Assembly: GCA_000497125.2 (NCBI GenBank)
Contig: CM035319.1
Span: 1,108,001-1,172,000 of the forward strand
From: Spironucleus salmonicida
Taxonomy: Eukaryota > Fornicata > Diplomonadida > Hexamitidae
Length of the DNA stretch: 64,000 nucleotides
Reading direction: 5' to 3'
A program made the translations under genes and the position numbers. The first letter of the stretch is position 1. Every line of letters begins with the position of its first letter. The notes under the pieces were generated by a model, which saw nothing but the letters and a program-made list of their open reading frames with translations, did no database searches and had not been told where the DNA came from. This document shows, piece by piece, positions 22,819 to 36,700 of this stretch.

Positions 22819-23238
22819 TCAAAATCGTCCCGTTTTAAATTATAAAGGACTTGATTTCAATTTTTTTATTAATGAATTTGGAGAAATTTATTTAGTTTAT
22901 CTCTAATTTAACTATGATAAAGTAATTTGTACTTGTTACGGTGTATAATTAGTGGCCCTGAATGGCTTATGTTGCTTTAGAGAAAATACAGCCGGTTAAA
23001 GTTTTGGAGCTTTCAATTTTTCTAAATTTTTATAGGAAAGTTCCCTTAAATCTATATGACGATCCTACTAATTTAAAGCAGCCCGAGCGCATGCCAAATG
23101 TGTTTATAGTGAAATAGACTATGATTTTCCGAAGAAAACTTCCTAAAATGTTATAGGCTAAGGCATCACTTCCTCAATATACGTAGGATGTACAAAATCT
23201 ATATTAAGCCTAGGGTTTTGGTTCTTAGAAGGTGACAT
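22819..23238 (-). CDS. Hypothetical basic protein, 139 aa
   Basis: ORF from ATG 23238 to TGA 22819-22821, with TAR codons at many Gln positions. It is basic, rich in Pro, Gln and Leu, with a helical centre (LACARAALNQQDRH) and a basic tail (LIKKLKSSP). It is convergent with the thioredoxin-reductase-like gene, 6 bases apart. A plus-strand frame over the same region has no Met and an early TGA, so the minus strand is preferred. No family is recognised. Confidence 0.65.
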
Positions 23239-23435
23239 TAGTCCACTTTTGGTAACTTTATAAACATTGCTCATTCCCTTTCTAGTATAAAATTAATATT
23301 AATACTAGTGTCTAAAAATATTTTTTTAATTATAATATTTATTATTCTTTCCATTAATTTTACAATCATTTTACTGATTTTAGCTAAAATTCATAAAATC
23401 ACATCATTTTTTACATAATTCGTCCCGACCAACAA

Positions 23436-24140
23436 TCACTTTGCCTTAAGATCGATACCATTCCTCAGCCTCCTTACTACATCCTAAAGTTTGCGCTCCC
23501 TGACTTCCAGTTGTATAATCCGCTCCTTTGCAGCTTTCAGTTCCTCCTCTACACATTACAATTTGCTACGACTTTGATCCTTTGTTTTTTTCTATTTCTG
23601 CAATTTTGATACCTCACGGTTCAATTCCCAGTTGGATTATTTTTATAATGCCAGCTCTAGCTTTAATTTGTGAATCTATGCCTCTAAAGAATTATTTTCA
23701 AGAATTGACATAACGGGTTATTTTTAAGGAGGATTTTAATGTTCAGGAGCAAGATTTTGGCGAGTCCTAAATACCTCGGTGTGAAAATTTGGGGCAATTT
23801 TCAAGTTCTCAGGATCAGGAGTGGAACCTGGTGGTGAATGATTTTATAGAGAAATTGAAAAATCGTCTTAAGCGAGGCTATATTTTTTGGCAATTTGATC
23901 GATAATTGCGTTAGAGTGCGCTATTTTCCGATCTATTGTGAACTCATTAATTGATTTTTACGTTTCAGCTGGAATGTTGTTTTCATAGGTAATTGGACCA
24001 GTTTGTACCATATCTGGAATCTGATGTTATGAGTGTGATTATGATGAGAAATTAATATTAGATGCAGCTTTTACAGGTTAGTTATAAAGGTTGAGGTATC
24101 TGTCGAGTAAATCATTGATTTTTGTGTATTGAAGTTCCAT
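23436..24140 (-). CDS. Coiled-coil protein, 234 aa
   Basis: Start MELQYTKINDLLDRYL at 24140, TGA at 23436-23438. The N-terminal 130 residues are polar with Pro-rich patches. From about residue 145 a long coiled coil (LEAQIHKLKLELALQ, then LQCVEEELKAAKERI) runs to the end. Probably a cytoskeletal or flagellar structural protein, by composition only. It is head-to-head with the next coiled-coil gene across a 363-base spacer. Confidence 0.75.
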
Positions 24141-24503
24141 TATGAAGCGGAAAACTTTGAAAATATATTTTCTTTATTAAGTGACAATAACATATAATAA
24201 CTGCATAAATTTTATGTATAACTATTTTTTAACCCAAAAATCTTATAAACCTTACAATTTATATGATTTTTAATAAGTACGTTTAAATATCAACGCAGAA
24301 TTTAACCCAGTTATTTGAGCAGTAAGCATATTTATTGGATTATAAATATTATATAGTAAATAATAAAAAATTAGTTTTTTGACATGGTAACCTGAAAATA
24401 AATATTCTGTAAATATATAAATATTAGATATTTTAACAAATCAAATATTTAATATTTAAATATTATATATAAATAAAGTAAGTAATAATTCACTTCATAA
24501 GTA
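24141..24503. promoter_or_regulatory. Divergent promoter region
   Basis: A very AT-rich spacer between two divergent coiled-coil genes. The motif TATTATATATAAAT at about 24461-24474 sits 30 bases before the plus-strand start. Confidence 0.4.
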
Positions 24504-25250
24504 ATGTCAACGCCACCTTCAGCAAGTGCTTCATTAAGATAGTCTTCTCGTTTTCCGGATATTGATCACAATCCTAAATATTAAGATTTATAACCTGTAG
24601 ACTAAAAAGTATTTTACTAGGAATAGTAGCAAAAAAGGTTGCTGGAAAATAGAGTTAAATATTTGGAAATGCAATTATCTAAATCTAAATTAAACTTAGT
24701 TAAATCGTAAAAGGACTCTGCTGAAAATGAAGTTCGAATGGCATCAACATAAATGGAGACTGAATTAAAAACCATCCATAGATTGTAGGCGGAAAAAGGG
24801 TTATTAGAGCGTACAAAAAGAACAAAATAAGTATATGAAGAGAACAAAAAGGTTTATGATTCATACGATAGGTCGAAACGTTCTAAATCCCAAGCTGCTG
24901 ACGAAACTCGTTCTGTAATAAGAAATGAATTAGACAGGAAAAAACAGCACCAATAAGCCGAAATTGATCGCAAGCAAAGATTGCATGATGCCACAAAAGT
25001 AGGAAATATGAATGCTAGCCAGGCTGTAGAACAATTTAAGACCGATAAAGCTTCCTGGGCTAGAGCCAAAGAAGCAGAACTTTGGACCTAAAGAAGTGCG
25101 CAGCTTTCTTCGGATCAATCTGCTATTGAGTAGCTCAAAAGAAAAGAAGAAGAGCTTTTAAGAAAAATCCAGCAGGGAAGCCAGCCAAATACACCTAAAA
25201 GTGGTTCTGGTGCATCAGGGACGTTTTCCCGTAGCCAACTGAGAGACTGA
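24504..25250 (+). CDS. Coiled-coil protein, 248 aa
   Basis: Start MSTPPSASASLRQSSRF, TGA at 25248-25250. A disordered Ser/Pro N-terminus of about 40 residues is followed by about 180 residues of coiled coil with many Lys, Glu and Gln, then a Ser/Gly-rich tail. Fourteen or more TAR codons lie in frame. Likely structural (cytoskeleton, basal body or flagellum); no named family recognised. Confidence 0.8.
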
Positions 25251-25290
25251 GCGATGAAATTATTTCATAAAAACTCACTACAAAAATTCG

Positions 25291-26349
25291 TCAAACTATG
25301 CCATCCGCTGACTCATTCAACGAGCTTTCCACTACCATGGCTATCTTTTTTCGACCTGCGGACCACGCGATAGCCCCCAAAATTGCAAAAACGAGGCCTG
25401 AAATGCAGCAGCAGACATAGACAACCTGATGAATTTGGTGCGCAAAACCACTGAAATACCCCGCCAAGTTCGAGATCAACAGCGCAAAGTAAACCAGGCT
25501 GGAGCTGTTAGTCACGGTGCTAAGGATAAAACTTAGACTTATCATGCCACTGGCGCTGAAATTGGCCAAAAAGAACGCCGCTTGGACGATTTTTTCCGTA
25601 GAAAAAACCGATAAAAGGAGCGAAATTACAGAGAAAATTTGAAAAACAGCGAAAGAAACAGGGACTGAAAATAGAAAAATAGATGATACAAGGCCAAATA
25701 GCAGTGCAAGTGTGAAAATAAGCTAGTCTTGAGAAAATTTGAAGAAGGTTGATGTGAGAAGATTCTTGCCAAAGCAGGAGAACGAGATTGAGAGAGTAAG
25801 GAAAATTGTAGTTTTTGACTTAAAATTAAAGGATTGCTTTTGGAAAACAACTGGTTCCGATTTTGGGTTAAAAATTAAATAGGTTACAACAATCATAAAA
25901 TTCAATCCATATAGAGTGTATTTCGTTAAGTAAGAGAGATAAAAAAGAGTAGTACTAAATCCAAAGCCAAACGAAATTATGACACCAAATGACTTAAAAT
26001 TTCCATATAAGTAGAATAACGATGAATAAATTAAAGCATTTCCAGAGCCAATAGAAATACACGAAATATATCCACAAGGGTGAAGTTATGGAAATTAAGC
26101 AAAAATAAGACCTACTTCAAGTAAAAATACGCCCACTAATAAGGTTATCTTAATTTATAGTTTAGCAATTATGTAGTCTAATGTGTAGAAATTAAGTATC
26201 AATCCAGCAATTGAAAATGATAAAGATGCAGTAGCAAATGAATAAGGAGGAAAATTCATATTTTATTCCAGTAGTGAAAAGCCAAATAACTCTCCTGTAG
26301 AGAAAACTGAAAACAAAAACAGACAAATATGTTAACCCACCGTGTTCAT
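25291..26349 (-). CDS. Polytopic membrane protein, MFS-like
   Basis: 352 residues from ATG 26349 to TGA. I count about 10-12 hydrophobic segments of 18-22 residues separated by short polar loops, with a longer hydrophilic loop near residue 180 (FNPKSEPVVFQKQ), the usual place of the central MFS loop. Gly-rich helices (IGSGNALIYSSLFYLYG, VIISFGFGF) fit a transporter. The substrate cannot be deduced. Convergent with the coiled-coil gene, 40 bases apart. Confidence 0.75.
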
Positions 26350-26482
26350 TTTTTATCGAGGAAAGATTGTACAATTGTATATCAAAATAATATATATAAA
26401 TATATAATGGCAAAACTAGTTAATATAAAGTATAAAATTTTGTTGTGATAATTTTTAATTAATATAAATTTAATTAAGATTA

Positions 26483-27118
26483 ATGGTTCTATTTGAGTAA
26501 AATACAAATTTTCTAGAGTCAAATAGCAAATTTTAATTCTCTAAAACTTTTACTTAGACATTTTCAAATTACTTTGCATTAATGTTTAATTTAACGGTAA
26601 ATTATCATAGAAAATTACTATTTCGTGCCTTTCTATAATACTCGAATATCTATAAAATCATAAGTATCATTGTTCACACCAAAAATATACCACAATCATT
26701 ACTAAGTAAATTATATTAATATTTCTTTTATTTATAGATATCTGATAATATACACAATATTATTAAATAATTAAGTCTTATCAATCACAAATCTGTTTTG
26801 CAGTTTTAAAATAATAATTAATAATTTAATTACCATGCTTATATCCTTATGTATATTATATTTTAGGTCTACATATGTTAAATTAAAATTTACGAACTTT
26901 TTGCATCTTTCAATATTATTAATACTATATATATATATATATAAATCAAAACTCAAACCTAAATGTATCAAAATTATTTCCACTTCGTCATCTAATTACA
27001 TATTAATAATAAACCATAGCAAAAAATTACAATATTATTCTAATATTATTGTATAATAGTTCTTATTATATATTTTTTGAGTACAAAATTAAAAAGTTAA
27101 AAACGGTATATTAACTGA
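26483..27118 (+). CDS. Doubtful ORF in AT-rich DNA, 211 aa
   Basis: An ATG-to-TGA frame of 212 codons that is open only with TAR = Gln. Composition is dominated by Ile, Tyr, Asn, Gln and Leu, as expected of translated AT-rich spacer. A (TA)n tract lies inside. TGA is rare in such DNA, so length alone is weak evidence. Listed because nothing else fills this stretch. Confidence 0.2.
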
Positions 27119-27157
27119 TATATTTTAAGATATAATATTATATAAATAATTGCATAA

Positions 27158-27406
27158 ATGAAAAACAACTCTACTCTAAGTTTCTCTTCAAACTACCGCT
27201 TTTTACGTGCAAGAGAGCTATCAAAAATGGCCAGAATAGGGCTTAATGCTCAAAAAATGGAAGTAGAAAAACAGATTCAATTTGAATTAGAAATAGATAA
27301 AATCAAAGCCGAGAGCGATGAAAAATCACGTCAAGGAAAGCTTCTAAAGCATAAGCTATGGGTCAAAGAGCAATTTATTAAGAGGCGATAGAATACTGTT
27401 TAGTGA
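27158..27406 (+). CDS. Small helical protein, 82 aa
   Basis: MKNNSTLSFSSNYRFLR start, then a continuous charged helix (KMEVEKQIQFELEIDKIKAE) and a basic end; TGA at 27404-27406 after a TAG read as Gln. The motif AATATTATATAAATA lies about 11-24 bases before the ATG, the clearest promoter-like placement in the window. Coiled-coil; function unknown. Confidence 0.65.
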
Positions 27407-27638
27407 TAGAATAAATTTATAAATGGGTTTAAGACTACACTTTAAATAAATATCATCATCTCTGAAATTACCACAAAGTTATCAAATTATCAGTTTCAAA
27501 CGGAATTATTATATAATAAAAACATTTAATAAAACTTCCCCACTCATTTTTCAAGTGCACTAATTTTTAAATTCCGCCAAGCAACTTACTAAAATATCCT
27601 GATCCTGAGCCTCATTTTCTTAACTCCGTTTCTAGTAC

Positions 27639-28577
27639 TCAGATAATGGCTTCTGTGCCAAATCTGCCCCGCTTTTCCTTGTCGTGGTACGTTTTTTGTA
27701 ACGCTAGAATCTCTTTACTGCTTAGCCCGAACAGTGCCTCTAGCTCGAAGTCCCTGCCGCTCTCCCGGGGTATAAATTCTTCCGAAAACCTCTAGAATCT
27801 GCCCTAGATTCGGGGGTAGCTAACGGGTTCAAAATCACTGATTTCGACGTACTGCGGCGGCTTTTTGTACTTGTTTACCACCGACTCCAGCTGGAACGGG
27901 GTCTTCTTGATGAAATTCCGGCGAAATCCGTCGATTTTCGCACCGTCGAGCAGCGATTCTGGGCCAATCTGCTTGAGGGTCAGCTCCTGGAATTCTGCGG
28001 TGTTCAAGTACGCCGGAATAGTTACTGCCACCTCCGGCGAAATTTGCGGCGTTGCCGGTTCCACCTAGCGCTTTCTAGCCCTCTGGGACTTGCAGTAGGT
28101 CGTCTTCTAGCGCCCTTGGGAGTATATCCCGCCCTTTGCGGTCATGTCCAAAACGCCAAGCTGCTCCACGAACTGACTCTCTTTGAACGCTTTCAGCCTC
28201 TTCAGCTCGCGCGCAATATGGAATAGCTGGCTAGATTGGGGTTTCGCTGCTTATATCAGAAGCTTGCTGGTAATGATGTAGGAGCAAATTGCGTGCTAGT
28301 TTTACGCGTATTTGGCGAGATCCGTGCTGACCGGAATTTCTTCATATGCAGATTCGTAGTTTTCGTGTTTTTCAATGGCCTTCAAGAGGCCTAGCAAAGT
28401 GCTAAGAACTTGTGGAGTTTCCTCTAGAAAGGAACAAATTTAAGCAGCAGCTCTTAAGCTTATAGCTGAGCTATCATCTAGTTCTGCTAAAATCTAAGTG
28501 TATAGTGCAGTATTCTATCTATGGACCAGGGCTGGTTAGTTCGTGAGGTCATTTATTTCCGCAGCCGAGAGGAGCAT
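27639..28577 (-). CDS. Hypothetical helical protein, 312 aa
   Basis: Start MLLSAAEINDLTNQPALV at 28577, TGA at 27639-27641. Residues 1-140 are an all-helical domain (LYTQILAELDD, LSTLLGLLKAIEKHE, YIITSKLLIQAAK). A basic linker (RARKRQ) and a second domain rich in Pro and Phe follow. The helical half has a VHS/BRO-like look but lacks diagnostic motifs, so no family is assigned. GC-rich codons in the 3' half contrast with the AT-rich spacer. An ATATTATATATT element lies about 30 bases before the start. Confidence 0.7.
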
Positions 28578-29691
28578 TTTCACAAACTTATTTTTCGTCT
28601 AATTATTAATATATTATATATTAAAAATATAGTATGAGAAAATTAAAATACTTATTTTTAATTCGAATAAGATTCTAGCTCAACGCCTTTTATTGTTTAA
28701 CTCTTAAATAAAATGTTTTACATCAATTTATTGGTATTTGGGAATGAATTTTTATATTTTTACTTTATGTTTCAGCATGCGTAATATTTTTCAAGAAAAC
28801 TTAAATCCATATTAGAATTATAATAATATATTATAAATGAATAATCATTATAAATAATAAATTTTAGCCAATTTGTTGTTATATTATTAGTAAATGGAAT
28901 TTTAGTTTAACATACCAATAGTTATTGTATAAATAAACTTTATTGATAATAAATAATGATAACTTAGGCATATTTTAGTAATATTAACAAAATATAACCT
29001 GCATAACATATTTATGTGCTAATTATGAACCTTTGCTTGATTATTTTCAATTTAGTTTACCTTCTTATGAGTGTACATTGTCGTTATTACTCTATAATAT
29101 CTAGTAATATATATATATACATACTTCTTAAACTTTCATTAAGAAGTTATTAATTATTATATTTAGTATCTTTATCAGAGGTTAATACATCGGAAAAGTA
29201 TCTGCTCAGCTGAAAATATAGATAAGCATAAGGATTTGGTTTAATACAGTAGAATAGTTTGTATTATAATTTATAGATAATTGAAATATTTTAGAAAGTT
29301 TTTTGATTTTATTAATAGTTTATGGTACTATAAATTTTATCCTAAATACGGTTATATTGATAAAATTCTAAATAGATTTAAATATTAATAATTCAATGCT
29401 AAAAACGAAATTATTAGTAAATTACTTTATGTTAATATAAGATTTAAGCAATTTTTAACTTTGCTAGCACTGAATAAATGAGATATCAACTTAAGTAGGT
29501 TTTATTTGCGCAGACTTATTATAATCATATAATCTTTTATATTATTAGTTTACAGAAACATAGCATTATTACTTGAATGTATTTACTCAGATATTTCAAA
29601 TCATTAAATAAACTTTTACTCATTTTCATTCATATTATGTATTCTTTAATTACAAAATCACTGCTTTCAGTTGAGTAGGTCTACTGTTATA
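28578..29691. other. 1.1-kb AT-rich intergenic region
   Basis: Very AT-rich, with (TA)n tracts near 29110. I see no coding frame on either strand. It separates the tail of the large Cys-rich gene from the head of the helical-protein gene and contains the latter's likely promoter at its left edge. Confidence 0.55.
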
Positions 29692-32600
29692 TCATACTCC
29701 CATGTTGTGTTGGAATGAGAGATGCTTAGGGCGTTTGATATAGTAAAATATGATACCAGCTATACTGATTAGTATAACTAATACTGCAAATAGCATTCCA
29801 CACAGATTTATTATGAGTAGAATATTATTTTCCGGTTCTTATTTGGTAACACAAATTACTTAAATTATCTCAAAACCATCTGCACAAATCTTGCATTCAT
29901 TTTCATCATTGAATTTCCACCCATATATACAGACTTTGCATTATGCATTATCGCATTATATACAGTTGACCATACTGTTACAATTGCACTCAAAATTTGT
30001 ATCACATGCTTCGCATGCCATTTTTGTCCCACACTAAAGTCCTATCTCGCAATCTATGCTGGAATAACACCTATATTTGCATTTTCTATCCATTAGCACT
30101 GTTTCTGGTATACATGCACCACATTAATCTCCTTTGCATTTAATTCAGGAGTCGTATTAATTTCCATCACAGTTACATAGAAACCCAGAAGATATGTAAA
30201 CACATGAACTGCAAGTTGGAATACTAATGCAGGAAAAACCAGAAATACACTATGATGAATCAGGGATCTCAGTGCAAGTTCCTGAGAATCCCAGCAGAGC
30301 AAGAATACATTCTCCATTAATCATTATTACTCCATCTATACAGAGTTCACAACGTGTATTATCAGCATTGCAGCTTTAACAATAATATGCACTGCCACAA
30401 TTGCATTGGGTGTTTATGGATGGGCATGTTTATATCTCATTTAGTCCGCTACAGTATTTACCTGGTGGGATATTTATCGTGCAAATAGGGGCTGAACATG
30501 AATTTTTATCATCTGGCCCGTATCCAGAAATACAGTTCGAGCAAGTTCCTGCGCTATTACATGAAAGACAATTTATAGTAACTCCACAATTGCATATAAT
30601 ATTGATTTAACCACATAAATCGCATTTTTTGGTTTCTAGATCATAAAATTAATTTATAGGGGAGTCTGATGTAACTTTACAACTATATTTAGGTTCACAA
30701 AACCCATTTATGGATAGGAATTCATCCAAACACGTATGACAACTATCATTAAAATCTGAACAGGTCTGGAAATTTTTTGCTTTACCACAATTGCATTAGG
30801 TATGAGTTAATGTTGTACATATCTTGCATAATTTTTCTCTAGAATCACAGTAGAAATTTGTAAAACATGGATTTGTTGCATCACATATGTCTATAACACA
30901 TTCACCATCGTGTAAATAATAACTAGAAAGACAAATATTACACTTATCAGCATCGCAAAGCATGCAGTTTGGCTGTTATTTCTTATTACAATGACATTAT
31001 TTTCCGATAATTATCTGGTAACAAGGCTAATAAGAGTCTCCAAAGCTTCCCAAGCATACTTCATTGTGAGTACAGCGTGTTGACATATTATTAACGTCAC
31101 AAATATTTTTTGTGGAGCTTGTAATTTTATCACACTAAAGTGTGCTCTCATTGAATTTAAAACTGTATAAATAGCTAGCATAGGTTCCAGATAGTTCTCC
31201 ACAGGTTTTACAGTTTTAACCTCCTTAGCAGTTGCATTCACTTTCTATACTTACGGAGCATAATTAACAATTATCTCCAGCTGATGATCCTGGTAGGCAT
31301 TGGTTGTGATTAAAACACTGTTTAGAACCTAATTTGGCATCACATATATTTTCGACGCAGGTGTTCTTGTACAGCTTAAAACCAGGTAGGCAGGGTTGAC
31401 ATTTTTATTATGAACAGAGCATACAGTTAAGAATATCTATAGCATTTCAGTGGAACTACTAACCTGGCTGTATCTGGTCGCAAGTTGTACATGTTGTACC
31501 CGAGGTTCCATTGCAGTAGTAATTGTTCATACATAAGGCTGAGCTGGTATTTTAATCGCAAATATTAGACGATTAAATACAATTGTTACGGCTATCTAGT
31601 TAATACCCTTTTATGCAAGATCCGCATGTGTTTTGCTGTTTTCCGCAAGTTTAGCAGAAATCTGCGCCACACGAGCAATAATTTTGAGAAACAGCAGTAC
31701 AGTCAATACACTAAACTACATCTCTGGATCCAGGATGACAGTACGTATAAAATGCACAGCTATTTGACGATGCTCCGGAAATACAATTATTCTAATAAAC
31801 TTAATATCCCGAAATACATTTTATGCAACCCGTAGCAGAACACTATATGCATTATGGCTATAAAATTCCTCCACAATTGCAAGATTCACCTTCTTTTATG
31901 GCACTGCAAGACTAGCAAGCACTTCCAAAAGTTCCTCGACAAAAATTTCCATATGTACACATCATAGATTCGTTTAAAAAGTCACAAATATTTTCTTTTA
32001 CTTCATATTGTTAGTTTGTATCAGAGAAATAATATCCGATAATGCATTTTTAACACGAATTAGAATTAATTTCACATCGTAAGCAATTGGAAAATATATC
32101 ACATTAGCATTATTCTATCTAATCTTTACATAATTAACATTCCTAATGGCTTGTAAAATCTGAGATACAATAATGATTATATTAACAATTATCGGTAGAT
32201 ATCATAGCACCACATGTATTTAACAAGTATCTACCCTTAAGATTTAAGTAACCTGGGAGGCATTTGTTACATAGGTCCCCATTCCATTCCATACAATTGT
32301 CTATTAATTAATAATCACAATTACATTATTATACGCGTTTTATGGAAGTTCAAGGCTGACAAGTTGAACCAATTAGGCCTTAACATGTAAACGAATCGTA
32401 ACACTTATTGGAATTTCCATCTACACCACATATATTATCAATTTCTATACATTCACCTAACGAGTTTTTAGTAGTACTAGTAATGCACCTGGTGCATTTC
32501 TATTTAATTATATCGCAAGTTTAACAATGTTCCTTTTAAAAACACTCACAAGGTATTAGTTAGGAGGAGGCTGGCATAAATTAAGATAAACCATTCGTTT

Positions 32601-33558
32601 CATTGCAATAATAATTTACTCTGCAAGTAATTAAACCATCCATACAAAAATTTCTCCTACAAGTTACTTTTACTGAATTTCTATGCAAAAAATATCCATA
32701 TCTACACTCCTCATATTCGCCTGACGATGAACATTTTATAAAATTTTAATACTCTTTATTCTTACCACATTAGCATATTCGATTAATACTAATATTATCA
32801 CAACTCCTACATAATTTATCAGCATTACAATAAAATGAAGGATTACAAATTTATGTTGCTGAATTTTAGCAAAATCCAGGTGATAAACAAGAACCTGATG
32901 AACGTGAAAATTCTTATAGACATGTATAACACTAATTAGTTAATGTACTGCATTGAGCACAGTTAGGGAACATATATCCATTGTATTGGCATTCTGCATA
33001 TTATCCATTAGGGGTTGCACAACTAATACCTCTCAATGAAGATGGGTAGCAGTAAGTACATTCCTTACATTTATTGCTCATGCAACTCCCGAAGTCGTTT
33101 GTATTACTGCATATCCCATTAATAAGATGCAAACTAGGAATACATTATGCAAAGAAAGGACCTTTACACGCCATACATCCTGAATAATATTTTCCTCCAC
33201 AATTACATTTTTCTAACACCGATATTGAGTTACACTATTCACACTTTCCTGCACTTCTTGCGGAACAATAGTATGTATCTGGGCAATTTTCATCATTTAC
33301 GTTGCAATTTGACTAAATTTATTCGCAAGATTTACCTTTTAGAATATAACCTTTTATACATTTATTGCACTCTATGCCATTACATCTGGCACAGTTTAAA
33401 CGTATATTATCCGCACAATTACAATAATATCCAATAGGCTGATTTTCATGGCATGCTTTACATACGGTATCATCCTTATTTTTTAATCCTGGACAGTAAG
33501 AGTTAAATTCACATTCATTGGTAGTTAGATATAATGCACAGGTCCCTTCTTTGTTCAT
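29692..33558 (-). CDS. Large cysteine-rich membrane protein (VSP/CRP-like), 1,288 aa
   Basis: One open frame from ATG 33558 to TGA 29692-29694, with TAR read as Gln throughout. It carries a very large number of Cys in CxxC, CNCG and C-x5-C patterns (IECNKCIKGYILKGKSC style), like furin/EGF-like repeats of diplomonad surface proteins. Near the end, NILLIINLCGMLFAVLVILI and following residues form a single membrane helix, then a short tail (YYIKRPKHLSFQHNMGV). Giardia VSPs end in CRGKA, so the tail differs. No N-terminal signal peptide is visible after the ATG. A hydrophobic stretch just upstream (IQLYLIIF) lacks a Met. Likely surface coat or adhesion. Confidence 0.88.
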
Positions 33559-33783
33559 TTTGAAAATGATCAAATATAATTGAATCCTGTTTACTATATT
33601 ATTTATGTTTTATATTTTACAAAACTATCTCTAAATAATACAAATATATTCCATAAAAGTTAAAAAAATATTACTTTTTAAAGGTTACTAGTATTATAAA
33701 TATTATATAATTAATCAACAAAATTTGTTTATTAAAAAATTCACAACGGAATTAATACCAATTCATCATACTATTCTCTAAAA

Positions 33784-36700
33784 ATGTCAGGATTCTATGA
33801 TGAAACCCTGTCAAATAAATCCTGCGCTATGTCACAATCATGTATATCCGATATAGTCAATAGTAATTGTGTAGCGTGCTCTTTCGTTAATAGTGGCAGG
33901 TTTTGTAAATGCCGACATGGTGATGAATAAAACTCCCGTAATTGCAGTATAAACGGATGTTAATGGTGTGTTGCTATGTACACGCAAAACTCTGAAAATC
34001 ACTGTGTAACTAATTTCGCATCCACATATTAAGAAATTTGTGCGAACGGTTTTCGTCCTAAAGAAGGTATTAGAGAGCTCACAGTTTGTATTCGCTGTGG
34101 TTGGGGAGAAAAGTTACGCTGAAAATGCAGAAGAATACCCAACTGCACTTATTGCACCGATTCGGGTATTGAATGCTTGCAGTGCATGAAAGGCTTCTCT
34201 CTTGACCAAGGTAACTGCATTGCGAATACTAATATTTATGATTAGCATGGAAACTCATCGACGTGTCACACGGGTTTCTTCTGCGATAGTAATTCTGGAA
34301 ATTTATGCACTAGTTGCAGCAAAATTACTCATAATAAGACGTATAAGTGCACGGAGAATTTGATCAAAAATTGTATTCAATGTGACAGCTAAAAATCATA
34401 TTGCGTAAAGTGCATCGAAGGTTACGAGTTAGTATTCGATCATTGTGTGAAGAGGAGATGTGGTTTTTTTTAAACACTCAAAACTGCGCTTATGGCTTTT
34501 ATTGTAAAGAAAACTCATAATAAAATGCTGTTTGCGTTAAATGTGATGGAAAATAAGAATGATATTGTGGCAATGTTAAAGGATGCTATACTTGTGGACT
34601 CAGGGAACATACATGTGCTTCTTGTCTACCAGGTCTATATTTGAAAAGCTATTTATGTGTTAAGGCCGTAATATTTGTGGATAAGATTTTGATTCTTCAA
34701 ATTGCACCACAGGATTTTACTGTTAAAAAGCATTTGGCGAAGCTTGCGAGTCTTGCTAAAATATTAATTAAAATAAAGCTTGTAGATGCGGCATAAATTT
34801 TATTTCAAATTGTGCAGAATACTTGGATAACAAATGTATAAGATGTCGATAAGGACTATAATTGGTTAATGATATATGTTTGTCAAATACTTGTACTGCT
34901 AGTTCTAGCTCGGCATAATGTGCAATAAATAGCTATTGTCCACTAGCACCGACTGGATCCAAGGTTATATGCTAATAATGTTATAAAGATTCTCCTGTAT
35001 CATGCAGCTGTGGTACTGCCTAAAACTGTGCTACATGTAACTCATCTAATAATACATGTTTCTTATGCATTAAAGGGTTTAAATTAGTATCTGGGAAATG
35101 TGTACGAAAATAAAATATTTGCGATATAGAAAATTTATCTACACAATGTAAATCAGGTCATTTCTGTAATGGTTCGTTTTCAGATTTATGTAGTTCTTGT
35201 GATAACATAAGTATAGATTTGTATTGTAACTACAATGGAAACCTTCTTTAGTAGTGTAAATAATGCTATAATAATATTTACAGCGAATATCTATAGGGAT
35301 ATACTCCAATAAATAGAAAATGTATGTTAAATGTATGTGACTAATCTCTATCTAACGAAAAATGCATTAATGGTTATATTTGTGTTTCTAGGAGTAATCC
35401 TAATGATTCATGCTAACAATGCATAGAATCTCAAATTGTATCATGCAAATGTGGTACTGCTATTCACTGCGCTACTTGCGGGAGATCCTCAAATACATGT
35501 AAAAAATGCGTACCAGGGCTTGAAATAATTACTTAGACCCAATCTTGCGGTGAAAAACAAGTAGGTGATAATATTTGTGACGAAAATCTAACATCAAACA
35601 GTAGCTATACCAATTATTTTTGTAACGCAAAATAAAGAGAAAAATGCACACCATGTTCCAACCTTCCGGAAGGCAAAGCTTGTAAATGCTTAAACAAATT
35701 ACTAATAAACTGCAGGTATTGTAGTGATAGTTAATGCACAATATGTATTTTTGGAATCTGCTAACCAAACACATGTGGCTCCAAATACCTATCAGGATTT
35801 TATTGCCCTGATGGTGGATCTAAATAGACGGCATGCCGGACATGTTCCTTAGACAATCATGATCCATGCGTATGTAGGTAAGCAACGAACTGTCAATCGT
35901 GCACAAATCTGAAAAACTAGTGCTACACATGCATTGAAAAGTTTGTGCTTATTAATGGGCTTTGCTTATTGCCACCAAACTGCGACGTCCTACACATGTG
36001 CCCAATTGGCTAGCTTTGCAGCGAACTCAAGTGCAGGCCGTGTTTCGACTAGTAGATCACATGCTCCTGCGGTGACGCCGTGAATTGCCAGAACTGCGGA
36101 CAGCAGGGCGCGTGCCTGCACTGCATCAATGGCTGGCTGCAGGATATGAACGGGAACTGCAAAATTCCTATCTGTACGATGCCGATGCACCGAGACTAGT
36201 ACTGCGCTGCGCCAGAATCCCCACAGCCGTGTTCTTCAAACCCACTTGTGATCAACACAATGCAACACAAGTGTAATTGTGGCATCACAGAGCCAGGAGA
36301 TGCTGTGGTGGGCTGTGCAAACTGTGAGCTGATCAAGGACGCCTGCAAGCAGTGCATGAAGGAGCATACACTGATGGGCGGGATATGCATTTTCACTCCT
36401 GCAGGTTACAAGGGCAGCTGCGACGACACCGGGAGCTCGAGATGGTGCGCGGAGGGGCTTGGGTGCAAGAATTACGGATAGTGCGTAGACTGTATATAGC
36501 TCAGGCTTGATATGGAGTGCAAATGCTAAGATGATGTTAGGCAGGTCAATTGTGCGGTATGCGACGGTAAAAGCTGCAAAATATGCGTTGATGGCGCTGT
36601 TTTGATGGACAAATAGTGTAGGCGAAGTTGCGATACAAATATGGAATGCGAATAGGTTGAAATGTGTTTTAATAATTTATGCATACCTTGCGATGGTACA

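Noticed and set aside
26835-27056. AT-rich ORFs with Ile/Tyr repeats around a (TA)n tract
   Set aside because: Composition is that of translated spacer; listed only as a very weak candidate within the larger frame.
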